From the NCBI RefSeq assembly GCF_012911935.1, contig NZ_JAAXLA010000064.1, positions 1-42,067 on the forward strand: DNA of 42,067 bases, given 5' to 3'. The DNA comes from Pseudonocardia acidicola. GTDB lineage: Bacteria > Actinomycetota > Actinomycetes > Mycobacteriales > Pseudonocardiaceae. The notes below the pieces were generated by a model. That model was given only the letters and a program-made list of their open reading frames with translations, searched no databases and had not been told where the DNA came from. Positions 26,632 to 33,584 of this stretch are shown piece by piece (positions within the stretch are counted from its first letter, which is position 1; the number at the start of each line of letters is the position of its first letter). A program made the position numbers and the translations under genes.

Positions 26632-28128
26632 ATGCCACGCAGCAACGGGAGGACGCGCCCGTTCACGCGGTGGGCCCGGGTCCTGGTGGCGCTGCTGTCG
26701 ACGGCGGCCCTGGCGGTGACCGGCTACGGCTGGTCGGCGTTCCGGCAGCTCGACGGCGGCCTGGTGACCAGCGACGTGCTCGGCGGGACGCGGCCGACGG
26801 ACGGCGCGACCGACATCCTGCTGGTCGGCCTGGACAGCCGCACCGACGCCCGGGGCAACCCGCTACCGCGCGACGTGCTCGACCAGCTCAACGCCGGCGA
26901 CGCCAACGGCGAGCTGAACACCGACACGCTGATCCTCGTGCGGATCCCGAGCGACCCGGCCCGGGTGTCGACGGCCGTGTCGATCCCCCGCGACTCCTAT
27001 GTGAGCGTCCCCGGTTTCGGCACCCACAAGATCAACTCTGCGTACGCCCGGGCGATGAACGAGACGCACGCCCGACTCCAGGCGCGCGGCGTCACCGGCG
27101 CGGACCTCGCCCAGCAGTCCAGCCAGGCCGGCCGCCGCCTGCTGATCCAGACCGTCGAGCAGCTCACCGGCGCGTCGGTCGACCACTACGCAGAGGTCAA
27201 CCTGGCCGGGTTCGCGGAGATCACCCACGCCGTCGGAGGGATCCCGGTCTGCCTCAACGCCCCCGTGCACGACTCCTTCTCCGGCGCGAACTTCCCCGCC
27301 GGACCGCAGAGCCTGGAGGGCGCCGCGGGGCTGGCGTTCGTCCGGCAACGGCACGGCCTGCCGCGCGGTGACCTCGACCGGATCGTGCGCCAGCAGGCGT
27401 TCATGGCAAGCCTGGCCCACAAGGTGCTCTCCGCCGGAACCCTCGGCAACCCGTCCGCGCTGTCCGGACTGATCGCCGTGGTGAGCAAGTACGTCGTGCT
27501 GGACCAGGGCTGGGACCTCATGGGGTTCGCCGGGCAGGCGCAGGGGCTCACCGGCGGCAACATCCAGTTCCGGACCATCCCCACCGGCCGGCCCGACCTG
27601 CCCACGCCGTCCGACGGCACGGCGGTGCAGATCGATCCGACGACGGTGAAGGCTTTCTACGCCGGGCTGACCGGCGGCACCCCGCCCGCGGCGGCCGACC
27701 CCGCGCCTGCGCAGGGCCCGCCGGTCACCGTCGACGTCGCCAACGGGACCAAGCGCACCGGGCTGGCCGCGGCCGCCCTCGACGCCCTCGGCAACCAGGG
27801 CTTCGTTCCGGGGAAGATGGGCAACACCACGGCCACGACGCGGTCGCTGGTTCGCACGGCGACCGCCGACCAGGACGCCGCCCGGCGTGTCGCGCAACTG
27901 CTCGGCGGGCTGCGCGTGCAGCGCGACGAGACCGTGCAGGCCGGCAGGATCTCAGTGGTGCTGGGGCGGGACTACGCCGGCCCGGCCACCACGCCGGCGA
28001 GCAGGGGCAGCGGGCCCGCCGGCGCAGCGGTGGTGACGCCGACAGCACCGGCCGGCGACGACGCCCCGGGCGCCCCGCCCGCCGACGGCCCGGTGATCAC
28101 CGCGGACGGCGTGCCCTGCGTGAACTGA
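26632..28128 (+). CDS. LytR-CpsA-Psr family cell-wall ligase with LytR_C domain
   Basis: Membrane-anchored LCP protein of 498 residues that attaches undecaprenyl-linked glycopolymers (arabinogalactan or teichoic-type) to peptidoglycan. It has a short basic N-terminus, a membrane helix about 17-33, then the LCP domain: DILLVGLDSRTD, LNTDTLILVRI, VSIPRDSYV, KINSAYA, the long central insert and RGDLDRIVRQQAF, which supply the conserved Asp and Arg for metal and pyrophosphate. A LytR_C domain follows (about 365-445, VTVDVANGTKRTGLAAAAL), with a Pro/Ala tail ending CVN. ATG 26632 follows the tatB stop by 5 bp, so the two are probably co-transcribed. Confidence 0.92.
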   Translation: MPRSNGRTRPFTRWARVLVALLSTAALAVTGYGWSAFRQLDGGLVTSDVLGGTRPTDGATDILLVGLDSRTDARGNPLPRDVLDQLNAGDANGELNTDTLILVRIPSDPARVSTAVSIPRDSYVSVPGFGTHKINSAYARAMNETHARLQARGVTGADLAQQSSQAGRRLLIQTVEQLTGASVDHYAEVNLAGFAEITHAVGGIPVCLNAPVHDSFSGANFPAGPQSLEGAAGLAFVRQRHGLPRGDLDRIVRQQAFMASLAHKVLSAGTLGNPSALSGLIAVVSKYVVLDQGWDLMGFAGQAQGLTGGNIQFRTIPTGRPDLPTPSDGTAVQIDPTTVKAFYAGLTGGTPPAAADPAPAQGPPVTVDVANGTKRTGLAAAALDALGNQGFVPGKMGNTTATTRSLVRTATADQDAARRVAQLLGGLRVQRDETVQAGRISVVLGRDYAGPATTPASRGSGPAGAAVVTPTAPAGDDAPGAPPADGPVITADGVPCVN

Positions 28129-28190
28129 CCGCCGGGTCCTCTGCACCACGCGGTCGGCGCCGCACCTTCTGCAGAATTCGGTCACATCGC

Positions 28191-28207
28191 GTTGACAGCA
28201 CGTCAAC
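28191..28207. promoter_or_regulatory. GTTGAC-N5-GTCAAC palindrome over a TTGACA -35 element
   Basis: GTTGAC at 28191-28196 and GTCAAC at 28202-28207 are exact inverted repeats around AGCAC. The left half forms TTGACA (28192-28197), a consensus -35. No good -10 is seen at 17 bp. The site lies 21-37 bp upstream of the leader peptide start, so it is probably the promoter/operator of the sfnG unit. Confidence 0.45.
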
Positions 28208-28227
28208 GGGTCTGAAAGGTGATCGTC

Positions 28228-28299
28228 GTGATCGCCCGCGAGCTCACCCGTCGACGTCACGTCGATCTCGCCCGGGTCACCTCCTGCGCCTGTCGCTGA
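28228..28299 (+). CDS. Short Cys-containing leader peptide upstream of sfnG
   Basis: A 23-codon reading frame with GTG 28228, preceded by GAAAGG at 8-9 bases, ending in TGA at 28297-28299. The peptide contains TRRRHVDLARV followed by TSCACR. This RRxHVDLxRV...C..R pattern is the signature of actinobacterial putative leader peptides found before sulfur-metabolism genes. In mycobacteria, Cys-rich leader ORFs act as cysteine-responsive attenuators. Here two Cys codons lie in the last four sense codons, so ribosome stalling at low cysteine could control the downstream sfnG, which begins 133 bp later. An in-frame GTG at 28219 is an alternative start. No T-rich terminator is visible between the peptide and sfnG, so the mechanism may be translational. 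Confidence 0.75.
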   Translation: MIARELTRRRHVDLARVTSCACR

Positions 28300-28432
28300 T
28301 CACTGCTCGCCCCGGGGCCGGACACGCGAGCCCGGGTCCATCCGCACCTCTGCGCGCAGCCTGCGCTGCCCGCCGCCCGGCAGCCGGGCCATACCGACGA
28401 AGCACCGACACGAAGCGACGAAAGGACGACGC

Positions 28433-29560
28433 ATGGCAGCGGACCAGAGGTCCGAACCGCTCAAGTTCGCCTACTGGGTGCCGAACGTGAGCGGCGGGCT
28501 GGTCACCAGCACGATCGAGCAGCGCACCGGCTGGGACTACGAGTACAACAAGAAGCTCGCCCAGCTCGCGGAGAACAACGGGTTCGAGTACGCGCTGAGC
28601 CAGGTCCGCTACATGGCGAGCTACAGCGCGGAGTACCAGCACGAGTCGACGAGCTTCTCGCTGGCCCTGCTGCTGGCCACCGAGCGACTCAAGGTCATCG
28701 CGGCGGTGCACCCCGGCCTGTGGCACCCGGTCGTGCTGGCGAAGTTCGGCGCCACCGCCGACCACCTGTCGAACGGCCGCTTCGCGGTGAACGTGGTGAG
28801 CGGCTGGTTCAAGGGCGAGTTCAAGGCCCTCGGCGAGCCGTGGCTCGAGCACGACGAGCGCTACGCCCGCAGTGCGGAGTTCATCGACGCGCTGCGCGCC
28901 ATCTGGACCGAGGACAACGTCGAGCGGGCCGGCGACTTCTACCGGATCCGCGACTACAGCCTCAAGCCCAAGCCGCTCAACACCCCGCAGCGGCCGAACC
29001 CGGAGATCTTCCAGGGTGGCAACTCCACGGCCGCGCGCGCGATGGCCGGTCGGGTGTCGGACTGGTACTTCAGCAACGGCAAGGACTTCGACGGCATCAG
29101 CGAACAGATCGCCGACGTCAACGCCTCCGCCGCGCAGCACGGGCGCACCGTCAAGTTCGGGCTGAACGGGTTCCTCATCGCCCGGGACACCGAGCACGAG
29201 GCCCGCGAGACGCTGCGCGAGATCGTCGCGAAGGCCGACCGCGGCGCCGTCGAGGGCTTCCGCGACGCGGTCGCCCAGGCCGGGAAGTCCACCTCCGACA
29301 AGGCCGGCATGTGGGCGGACTCCTCGTTCGAGGACCTCGTCCAGTACAACGACGGCTTCCGGACCCAGCTCATCGGCACGCCGGAGCAGATCGCGCAGCG
29401 CGCCATCGAGTACAAGCGCCGCGGGGTGAACATGCTGCTGCTGGGCTTCCTGCACTACCACGAGGAGGTCGAGTACTTCGGCCGTCACGTGCTGCCCGTC
29501 ATCCGGGAGATGGAGGCCGACCTCGACGCACGCGAGCCCGTCGGCGCGGGCGCCGGCTGA
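28433..29560 (+). CDS. sfnG: SfnG-like dimethylsulfone monooxygenase (FMNH2-dependent)
   Basis: Two-component flavin monooxygenase of the bacterial-luciferase/SsuD fold, 375 residues. It matches SfnG, which converts dimethylsulfone to methanesulfinate for use as a sulfur source. Supporting blocks: FAYWVPNVSGGLVTSTIEQRT, AQLAENNGFEYALSQVRY, NGRFAVNVVSGWFKGEFKALG, EPWLEHDERYARSAEFI, KPLNTPQRPNPEIFQGGNS, and STFEDLVQYNDGFRTQLIGTP-like SSFEDLVQYNDGFRTQLIG. ATG 28433 follows GAAAGGA. It needs a separate FMN reductase, not seen nearby. The leader peptide at 28228-28299 indicates sulfur-status regulation. It converges on the Mn-exporter fusion gene, with a strong hairpin between. Confidence 0.9.
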   Translation: MAADQRSEPLKFAYWVPNVSGGLVTSTIEQRTGWDYEYNKKLAQLAENNGFEYALSQVRYMASYSAEYQHESTSFSLALLLATERLKVIAAVHPGLWHPVVLAKFGATADHLSNGRFAVNVVSGWFKGEFKALGEPWLEHDERYARSAEFIDALRAIWTEDNVERAGDFYRIRDYSLKPKPLNTPQRPNPEIFQGGNSTAARAMAGRVSDWYFSNGKDFDGISEQIADVNASAAQHGRTVKFGLNGFLIARDTEHEARETLREIVAKADRGAVEGFRDAVAQAGKSTSDKAGMWADSSFEDLVQYNDGFRTQLIGTPEQIAQRAIEYKRRGVNMLLLGFLHYHEEVEYFGRHVLPVIREMEADLDAREPVGAGAG

Positions 29561-29569
29561 GGTGACGGG

Positions 29570-29602
29570 CCGGTGGCCACCGGTGCTCCCGGTGGCCACC
29601 GG
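29570..29602. terminator. Bidirectional terminator hairpin with self-palindromic arms
   Basis: CCGGTGGCCACCGG occurs at 29570-29583 and again at 29589-29602, separated by TGCTC. Because each arm is itself a palindrome, the two copies are both direct and inverted repeats. A 14-bp stem with a 5-base loop can form on either strand between the convergent sfnG and exporter genes. Confidence 0.75.
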
Positions 29603-29613
29603 ACGGTCCGGGC

Positions 29614-30909
29614 TCAGCCCACCCGGGCGCGATCGGCGTGCTCCGCGGGCAGCCCCGGCGCGGCGCCGGCCTGCTCACGCGGCCGGATCCGCGGCACGAA
29701 CCGCCCGGTCCGCTCGACGTACCCGGCGTAGGCCTCGCCGTAGGCCTGTGTCAGCCCCGGCTCGCGGACCGCGCGGGCCTGGATCTGCACGGCCACCACG
29801 ATCAGCACCGTGGCCAGCACACCGACCAGTGTCGGGACCATGAGCAGGGTGCCGGCGGTGGCGACCACCATGCCGGTGAACCCGGGGTTGCGGACTCGGG
29901 AGTACAGGCCGTGGGTGGCCAGTGCGGGCACCCCCTCGGTGCTCTCGCCCGACCGGCGGACCGAGCCGATGTGGGCCTGCGACGCGAGCACCAGGGCCAC
30001 TCCGAGCAGCATCAGCCCGGCGCCGACGACCACGATGCCGGGGTCGCTGAGCAGCGGGATCGGCTGCAGCAGATCGGCCGCCACGAGCAGCGGTGCGGCC
30101 AGGCCCAGCAGCAGGGACAGCCCGAACAGCAGCCGGGCCCACCAGGCCGGCGAACCGGCGACGCTGGGCGCGGCGACCACCCGCGGATGGTCCGCCCGGG
30201 ACCGCAGGGCGCGCCGCCGGCCGATCCCGCCGGCGACGACCGCCAGCACGCCCAGGCCGAGTGCGATCCAGCCGGCGGCGTGGTGGTCGAGTGTGGACGC
30301 GACGACGTCGTAGGCGGGACGCCCGGTCAGCTGCTCGGTGGCGTCGGCCAGCAACCACACGCCGAAGACGAAGAACAGCGTGGCGGCGCAGAGCGCGATG
30401 GCCCGCTCGGGCAGGTGCCGGCCGAGCTGGCGGCCGACGACGATGGCGAGCGCGTCGGCGACGACCATCCCGACCGTCGAACCGAGCCAGACGCCGAACC
30501 AGCCGTGCTGGGTGGCCAGGGTGATCGTGGCAAGCATCGTCTTGTCGCCCAGCTCGGCCAGGAAGAACGCCATCGACGCGGCGACGACCGCCGAGCGCGT
30601 CGACTTCTCGGCCTTCTCCTGCTCGGAGTCGGTGAGGCTGTCGCCACGCAGGGTCCAGGCGCCGAATCCGAGGAACGCGACGGCCGCGATGAGAGCGATC
30701 CAGCCGGTGGGGAGGGCGGCGCCGAGGCCGTAGCCGACCGCGACCGACACGGCGTGCACGACGGCGGTGGCGATCGTGATGCCGACCAGCACGGGCAGCG
30801 CGCGGTAGCGGGTGGCGAACGTCAGCGCCATGAGCTGGGACTTGTCGCCGAGCTCGGCGACGAAGATGACCCCGAAGCTGATCGCGAACGCGACCGGGAA
30901 GCCGTCCAT
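29614..30909 (-). CDS. GDT1/UPF0016 (TMEM165-type) Mn2+ exporter fused to isoprenylcysteine-methyltransferase-like domain
   Basis: Fusion membrane protein of 431 residues. Residues 1-195 are UPF0016/GDT1 with both signature motifs, ELGDKSQ (19-25) and ELGDKT (119-124), each followed by hydrophobic helices; bacterial members (MneA-type) export Mn2+. Residues about 255-405 resemble ICMT/PEMT-type membrane methyltransferases: several helices, GLYSRVRNPGFTG (334-346) and the terminal YGEAYAGYVERTGRFVP. What the second domain methylates is unknown. The start is set at ATG 30909, behind GAGGGGTGG. An open frame reaches 31038 but runs through the Mn2+ riboswitch and is not coding there. Expression should rise with manganese through the switch at 30925-31077. 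Confidence 0.88.
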   Translation of the reverse strand: MDGFPVAFAISFGVIFVAELGDKSQLMALTFATRYRALPVLVGITIATAVVHAVSVAVGYGLGAALPTGWIALIAAVAFLGFGAWTLRGDSLTDSEQEKAEKSTRSAVVAASMAFFLAELGDKTMLATITLATQHGWFGVWLGSTVGMVVADALAIVVGRQLGRHLPERAIALCAATLFFVFGVWLLADATEQLTGRPAYDVVASTLDHHAAGWIALGLGVLAVVAGGIGRRRALRSRADHPRVVAAPSVAGSPAWWARLLFGLSLLLGLAAPLLVAADLLQPIPLLSDPGIVVVGAGLMLLGVALVLASQAHIGSVRRSGESTEGVPALATHGLYSRVRNPGFTGMVVATAGTLLMVPTLVGVLATVLIVVAVQIQARAVREPGLTQAYGEAYAGYVERTGRFVPRIRPREQAGAAPGLPAEHADRARVG

Positions 30910-30924
30910 GACCGGAAAATCCAC

Positions 30925-30988
30925 CCCTCGATCTCTGACCGGATCGAGGGCGCGGGCGTCTTCGATCCGGCATCTGCCGGATCGAAGG
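30925..30988 (-). promoter_or_regulatory. Expression platform of the Mn2+ riboswitch (SD sequestration switch)
   Basis: Three competing helices are readable in the RNA. Hairpin A pairs CUUCGAUCCGGC (30987-30976) with 30971-30960, 12 bp and loop of four; its 5' arm shares five bases with riboswitch helix P1. Hairpin B pairs 30950-30942 with 30933-30925, 9 bp; its 3' arm GAUCGAGGG overlaps the GAGGGG Shine-Dalgarno. An alternative helix pairs CCGGAUCGA (30970-30962) with UCGAUCCGG (30947-30939), 9 bp, excluding both A and B. Ligand-stabilised P1 should break A, free its 3' arm to capture the 5' arm of B, and expose the ribosome-binding site: an ON switch. Confidence 0.7.
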
Positions 30989-31077
30989 TCTCGCTCGCCT
31001 GCTTCAGCAGGCCGCACGGCCGGGCGGCGTGAGGCCACCAGTATGTCGACCGCGACGTTGGGAGCTACTCCCCTTCG
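30983..31077 (-). promoter_or_regulatory. yybP-ykoY Mn2+ riboswitch aptamer
   Basis: Read on the minus strand, the leader carries the conserved parts of the yybP-ykoY aptamer: CGAAGGGGAGUAGCU at the 5' end, GUCGACAUACUGGUGGC in the middle, and GGCGAGCGAGACCUUCG at the 3' end. Helix P1 pairs CGAAGG (31077-31072) with CCUUCG (30988-30983). The family binds Mn2+ and commonly controls UPF0016/TMEM165 and MntP exporters, which is exactly the gene downstream. Confidence 0.9.
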
Positions 31078-31112
31078 CTGCGGGTGAGACTACGCCGGTC
31101 GGACACCGCTGT

Positions 31113-31153
31113 CCCCGGGAGGTGTCTGATGACACGACAGACACCTCCCGGGG
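31113..31153. terminator. 16-bp perfect terminator hairpin
   Basis: CCCCGGGAGGTGTCTG (31113-31128) pairs exactly with 31138-31153 around the loop ATGACACGA. It follows the stop of the minus-strand alpha/beta hydrolase gene at 31160 by 6 bp and lies upstream of the Mn riboswitch. It should end the hydrolase transcript. No T-tract follows, as usual in actinobacteria. Confidence 0.8.
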
Positions 31154-31159
31154 GCGTGA

Positions 31160-31915
31160 CTACTGCTGCGGAGCCCCGGATGCGGCGAGGAAGCTCAGCA
31201 GCTCCTCGTTGAACCGGGCCCCGATCCGCTGCACCGCGTGCGGGCTGCCGTCGAAGAGCACCCGCTTGCCGGGGAGCTTCTCCGCGAGCACGTCGGCGAC
31301 GTCCTCGAAACCGGGCGTGCCACCACCGGTGACCACCAGCTTGGGGAACGGCGCCGCCGCCAGCTTCTCCAGGGGCACCCCGGTCTCCCAGGGCCGCTCG
31401 GTCTTCAGGTTGCGCACCGCCTCGGCGAACGGGGGCGGCAGCGGCGAGGGGAGCTCCATCGACACGTCGAGCGTCCGCAGGAACCCGGCCGCGAAGGTCT
31501 CGAGGTCGTCGTCGCCGTGCTGCTCCCAGTGGGTGCGCAGGCCCTCGATCAGCTTGTCGGCCTCGGGCCGGCCCGCGGCGTTCGGCATCGCCGGGGGCTC
31601 GATGACCGTCAGCGACCAGACCTTCTCCGGTGCCAGCGCGGCCGCCCGCATCGCGACGACGCCGCCCATCGACGTGCCGACGAGGTGGGCGCCGGAGCCG
31701 AGGAGCTCGACAATGTCCTCGGCGTCGCGGTCGGGGTCGATCCGGTCGGTTCCCGGGCTCGGGCTGTACCCGCGGCGGTACGGCGCGATCAGCCGGTACC
31801 GGTCGGCCAGTACCTGCTGCTCACCGAACGCCGCGGCCGCGGAGCTCAGGCTGCCGTGGACGAGGACGACGGGGGGACCCGCATCGCCCCAGCGTTCCGC
31901 TTCGAGCGCGCTCAC
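31160..31915 (-). CDS. Alpha/beta hydrolase
   Basis: Alpha/beta-fold hydrolase of 251 residues. VVLVHGSLSSAAAAF carries the HG oxyanion motif. The nucleophile elbow is HLVGTSMGGVVAMRAA with Ser near 99. KLVVTGGGTPGFEDVADVL corresponds to the acid strand, and FDGSPHAVQR holds the catalytic His. The substrate is unknown; it may be an ester or carbon-carbon bond hydrolase. GTG 31915 starts 8 bp after the stop of the NTF2-like gene; longer in-frame extension overlaps that gene and is rejected. The two form a small operon divergent from the GntR regulator. Confidence 0.88.
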   Translation of the reverse strand: MSALEAERWGDAGPPVVLVHGSLSSAAAAFGEQQVLADRYRLIAPYRRGYSPSPGTDRIDPDRDAEDIVELLGSGAHLVGTSMGGVVAMRAAALAPEKVWSLTVIEPPAMPNAAGRPEADKLIEGLRTHWEQHGDDDLETFAAGFLRTLDVSMELPSPLPPPFAEAVRNLKTERPWETGVPLEKLAAAPFPKLVVTGGGTPGFEDVADVLAEKLPGKRVLFDGSPHAVQRIGARFNEELLSFLAASGAPQQ

Positions 31916-31923
31916 GTCGCGCC

Positions 31924-32352
31924 TCAGCTCTGGCCTGCGGCCGCAGCGGCGGCGAAGACACCGTTGTCCACGTCGAGCTGGCGGGACTCGAACTTCCAGC
32001 CCTCGGCGGTCCGCACCACGACGTCGTTGTAGACGCCCGAAGCGATGATGTGCGGCGCCTTCTCGACCTGGATCTTGACGACGAGACAGTAGACGGTGGC
32101 GCGATCGCCGTCGCCGTCGATGACGTAGTTCGTCAGGACGTGGCGGGCACCGTCCTCCTTGCCCGCGGCGATGTGCCCGCGGATGAACTCCTTGATCGCC
32201 TCGTGGCCCTCGAAGGTGCCGTAGGTGGCGATGAACTTGCCGTCCGGCAGCCAGCAGCCCGCCCATGCCTCGACCTCGTGGGCGTCGAGGTACTTCACGT
32301 GGGTGTTCGAGAGCTCCTGGATGGCGATCTTGTCGTCGGCGGAGAGAGACAT
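31924..32352 (-). CDS. NTF2-like / SnoaL-type protein
   Basis: Protein of 142 residues with the nuclear-transport-factor-2-like cone fold: DKIAIQELSNTHVKYLDAHEVEAWAGCWLPDGKFIATYGTFEGHEAIKEFI (cited in parts: IQELSNTHVKYLDAHEV, WAGCWLPDGKF, TFEGHEAIKEFI), then RHVLTNYVIDGDGDRA and WKFESRQLDVD. The family includes small isomerases, dehydratases and hydroxylating-dioxygenase beta-like subunits; the function here is open. ATG 32352 follows GAAGGGG. It is first in the two-gene operon with the hydrolase and divergent from the GntR regulator, which probably controls it. Confidence 0.85.
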   Translation of the reverse strand: MSLSADDKIAIQELSNTHVKYLDAHEVEAWAGCWLPDGKFIATYGTFEGHEAIKEFIRGHIAAGKEDGARHVLTNYVIDGDGDRATVYCLVVKIQVEKAPHIIASGVYNDVVVRTAEGWKFESRQLDVDNGVFAAAAAAGQS

Positions 32353-32390
32353 CAGCAACCCCTTCTCGATGGATCGGCAGAAAGGCACGC

Positions 32391-32420
32391 TAGTGCTCTA
32401 GTACGTAGCATACAAGTATG
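32391..32420. promoter_or_regulatory. Divergent promoter with CATACAAGTATG palindrome (GntR operator candidate)
   Basis: A perfect 12-bp site CATAC-AA-GTATG lies at 32409-32420 in a notably A/T-rich 98-bp gap between the NTF2-like gene and the GntR regulator. Directly beside it, CTAGT is repeated (CTAGTGCTCTAGT). FCD-type GntR proteins bind short palindromes of this kind, so this is a likely autoregulatory operator. Confidence 0.5.
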
Positions 32421-32450
32421 GCGCGATCATCGATTGTGTAAGACTTCGGC

Positions 32451-33107
32451 GTGACGAAGCTGCACGGAGTCGCCGCCATCGAGCGGCCGCCGACCCTCGC
32501 CCGCCGGGCGTATCTGCAGATCCAGCAGGCGATCCGCGACGGCGCGATTCGCCAGGAGGTCCGCTACTCCGAGAACGAACTCGCCGAGACGCTCGGGATG
32601 TCCCGGACCCCGGTGCGCGAGGCACTGATCTCGCTGAGCCGCGAAGGCGTGGTCGAGATCGAGTCACAGCGGGGGTTCCGGCTCCGTACGCTCTCCACCG
32701 AGGAACGACGGGAGGTCTTCGACCTGCGCTCGCTGCTGGAGCCCTACGTCGCCGGCCGGCTCGCCCGCCACGCCGCCGATGACGACCTGGCTCCCCTGTA
32801 CGAGCTCATCGACGCGCAGGAGAAGCTGGGCACATCGGGGCAGCAGTCCGCGTTCCTCGCACTCGACGAGCGGTTCCACCTGCTGCAGTCCGAGCTCGCC
32901 GGACTGGAGCGGACCCACGCCACCATGGTCAGCCTGCGCGGCGCGATGTGGCTGATGGGCTTCGAGGCCCTCGCCCTACCGCAACGACACGAGGCCGTCA
33001 TCGCCGAGCACCGCGCGATCGTCGACGCCATCGCCCGCCACGACCCGGACGCCGCGGCCGCGGCCGCCCATGAGCACATCGCCCGGACCGCGGCGGCGGT
33101 CCTGTAG
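32451..33107 (+). CDS. GntR-family regulator with FCD domain
   Basis: FadR-subfamily GntR regulator of 218 residues. The N-terminal winged helix has ARRAYLQIQQAIRDGAI, YSENELAETLGMSRTPVREALISLSREGVVEI and RGFRLR. The C-terminal all-helical FCD domain has FDLRSLLEPYVAGRLA, LDERFHLLQSELAG and the closing EHRAIVDAIARHDPDAAAAAAHEHI (in parts: EHRAIVDAIARHDPD, AHEHI), providing Asp/His residues typical of metal-dependent ligand binding. GTG 32451 is the start. It probably controls the divergent NTF2-like/hydrolase pair. Confidence 0.92.
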   Translation: MTKLHGVAAIERPPTLARRAYLQIQQAIRDGAIRQEVRYSENELAETLGMSRTPVREALISLSREGVVEIESQRGFRLRTLSTEERREVFDLRSLLEPYVAGRLARHAADDDLAPLYELIDAQEKLGTSGQQSAFLALDERFHLLQSELAGLERTHATMVSLRGAMWLMGFEALALPQRHEAVIAEHRAIVDAIARHDPDAAAAAAHEHIARTAAAVL

Positions 33108-33110
33108 TTC

Positions 33111-33548
33111 TCAGTTGGAGTAGACGCGCTCCGGGGTGACGAGCACCGCGGCGCGGCGCTCGTTGCGCATCACGGTGTCGTAGGTGTCCCAGTCGTCGTG
33201 GGTGCCGCCCGCGCCGCGGAAGACCTCGCGCAGCAACTCCCGCAGCCGCTCGGCGTCCACGCCGTCGGCCGGATCGTCCGGGCCGATGATCTCCGCGGTG
33301 CCCTCGATCGTGTACCACTGCCAGCCGGACCGGAACGTCAGCGCGAGCCGGGGGCGGGCCCGCAGATTGGCCAGCTTGACCTTCCCGTAGGTGGTGAAAC
33401 CGACGGTCGGGGCGCCGGTCAGCGGGTGCGCGACCGGGCCGGCGTTGACCAGCGAGGCCTGCACCGAACCGTCCGCCCGGACCGTGGCCACCGTGGCCAG
33501 GAACTTCTCCCGCTCCGCCAGCGCCCAGACATCCTGGAGATCGGCCAT
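33111..33548 (-). CDS. PPOX-class (probably F420-dependent) oxidoreductase
   Basis: Split beta-barrel flavin/F420 protein of 145 residues (pyridoxamine-phosphate-oxidase-like, TIGR03618 group by general appearance). It has FLATVATVRADGSVQASLVNAG, TVGFTTYGKVKLANLRARPRLALTF and WYTIEGTAEIIG. F420 rather than FMN use is inferred from actinobacterial relatives. ATG 33548 matches the family start; the open frame extends upstream but without family similarity. It is convergent with the GntR gene (3 bp between stops). A near-palindrome CGCG-A-CAGTACTG-C-CGCG at 33551-33568 lies 2 bp before its start codon and could be an operator. Confidence 0.85.
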   Translation of the reverse strand: MADLQDVWALAEREKFLATVATVRADGSVQASLVNAGPVAHPLTGAPTVGFTTYGKVKLANLRARPRLALTFRSGWQWYTIEGTAEIIGPDDPADGVDAERLRELLREVFRGAGGTHDDWDTYDTVMRNERRAAVLVTPERVYSN

Positions 33549-33550
33549 GC

Positions 33551-33568
33551 CGCGACAGTACTGCCGCG
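33551..33568. promoter_or_regulatory. CAGTACTG-centred palindrome before the PPOX gene
   Basis: CGCG, A, CAGTACTG, C, CGCG reads as an 18-bp near-perfect palindrome directly ahead of the PPOX start codon at 33548. Its closeness to the start suggests a leaderless or repressor-covered promoter. Confidence 0.3.
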
Positions 33569-33584
33569 CACCACCGTCGGCAGC

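Noticed and set aside
30910..31038. N-terminal extension of the exporter fusion from 31038
   Set aside because: The extension is translated riboswitch RNA; conserved aptamer bases and the SD at 30924-30929 place the start at 30909.
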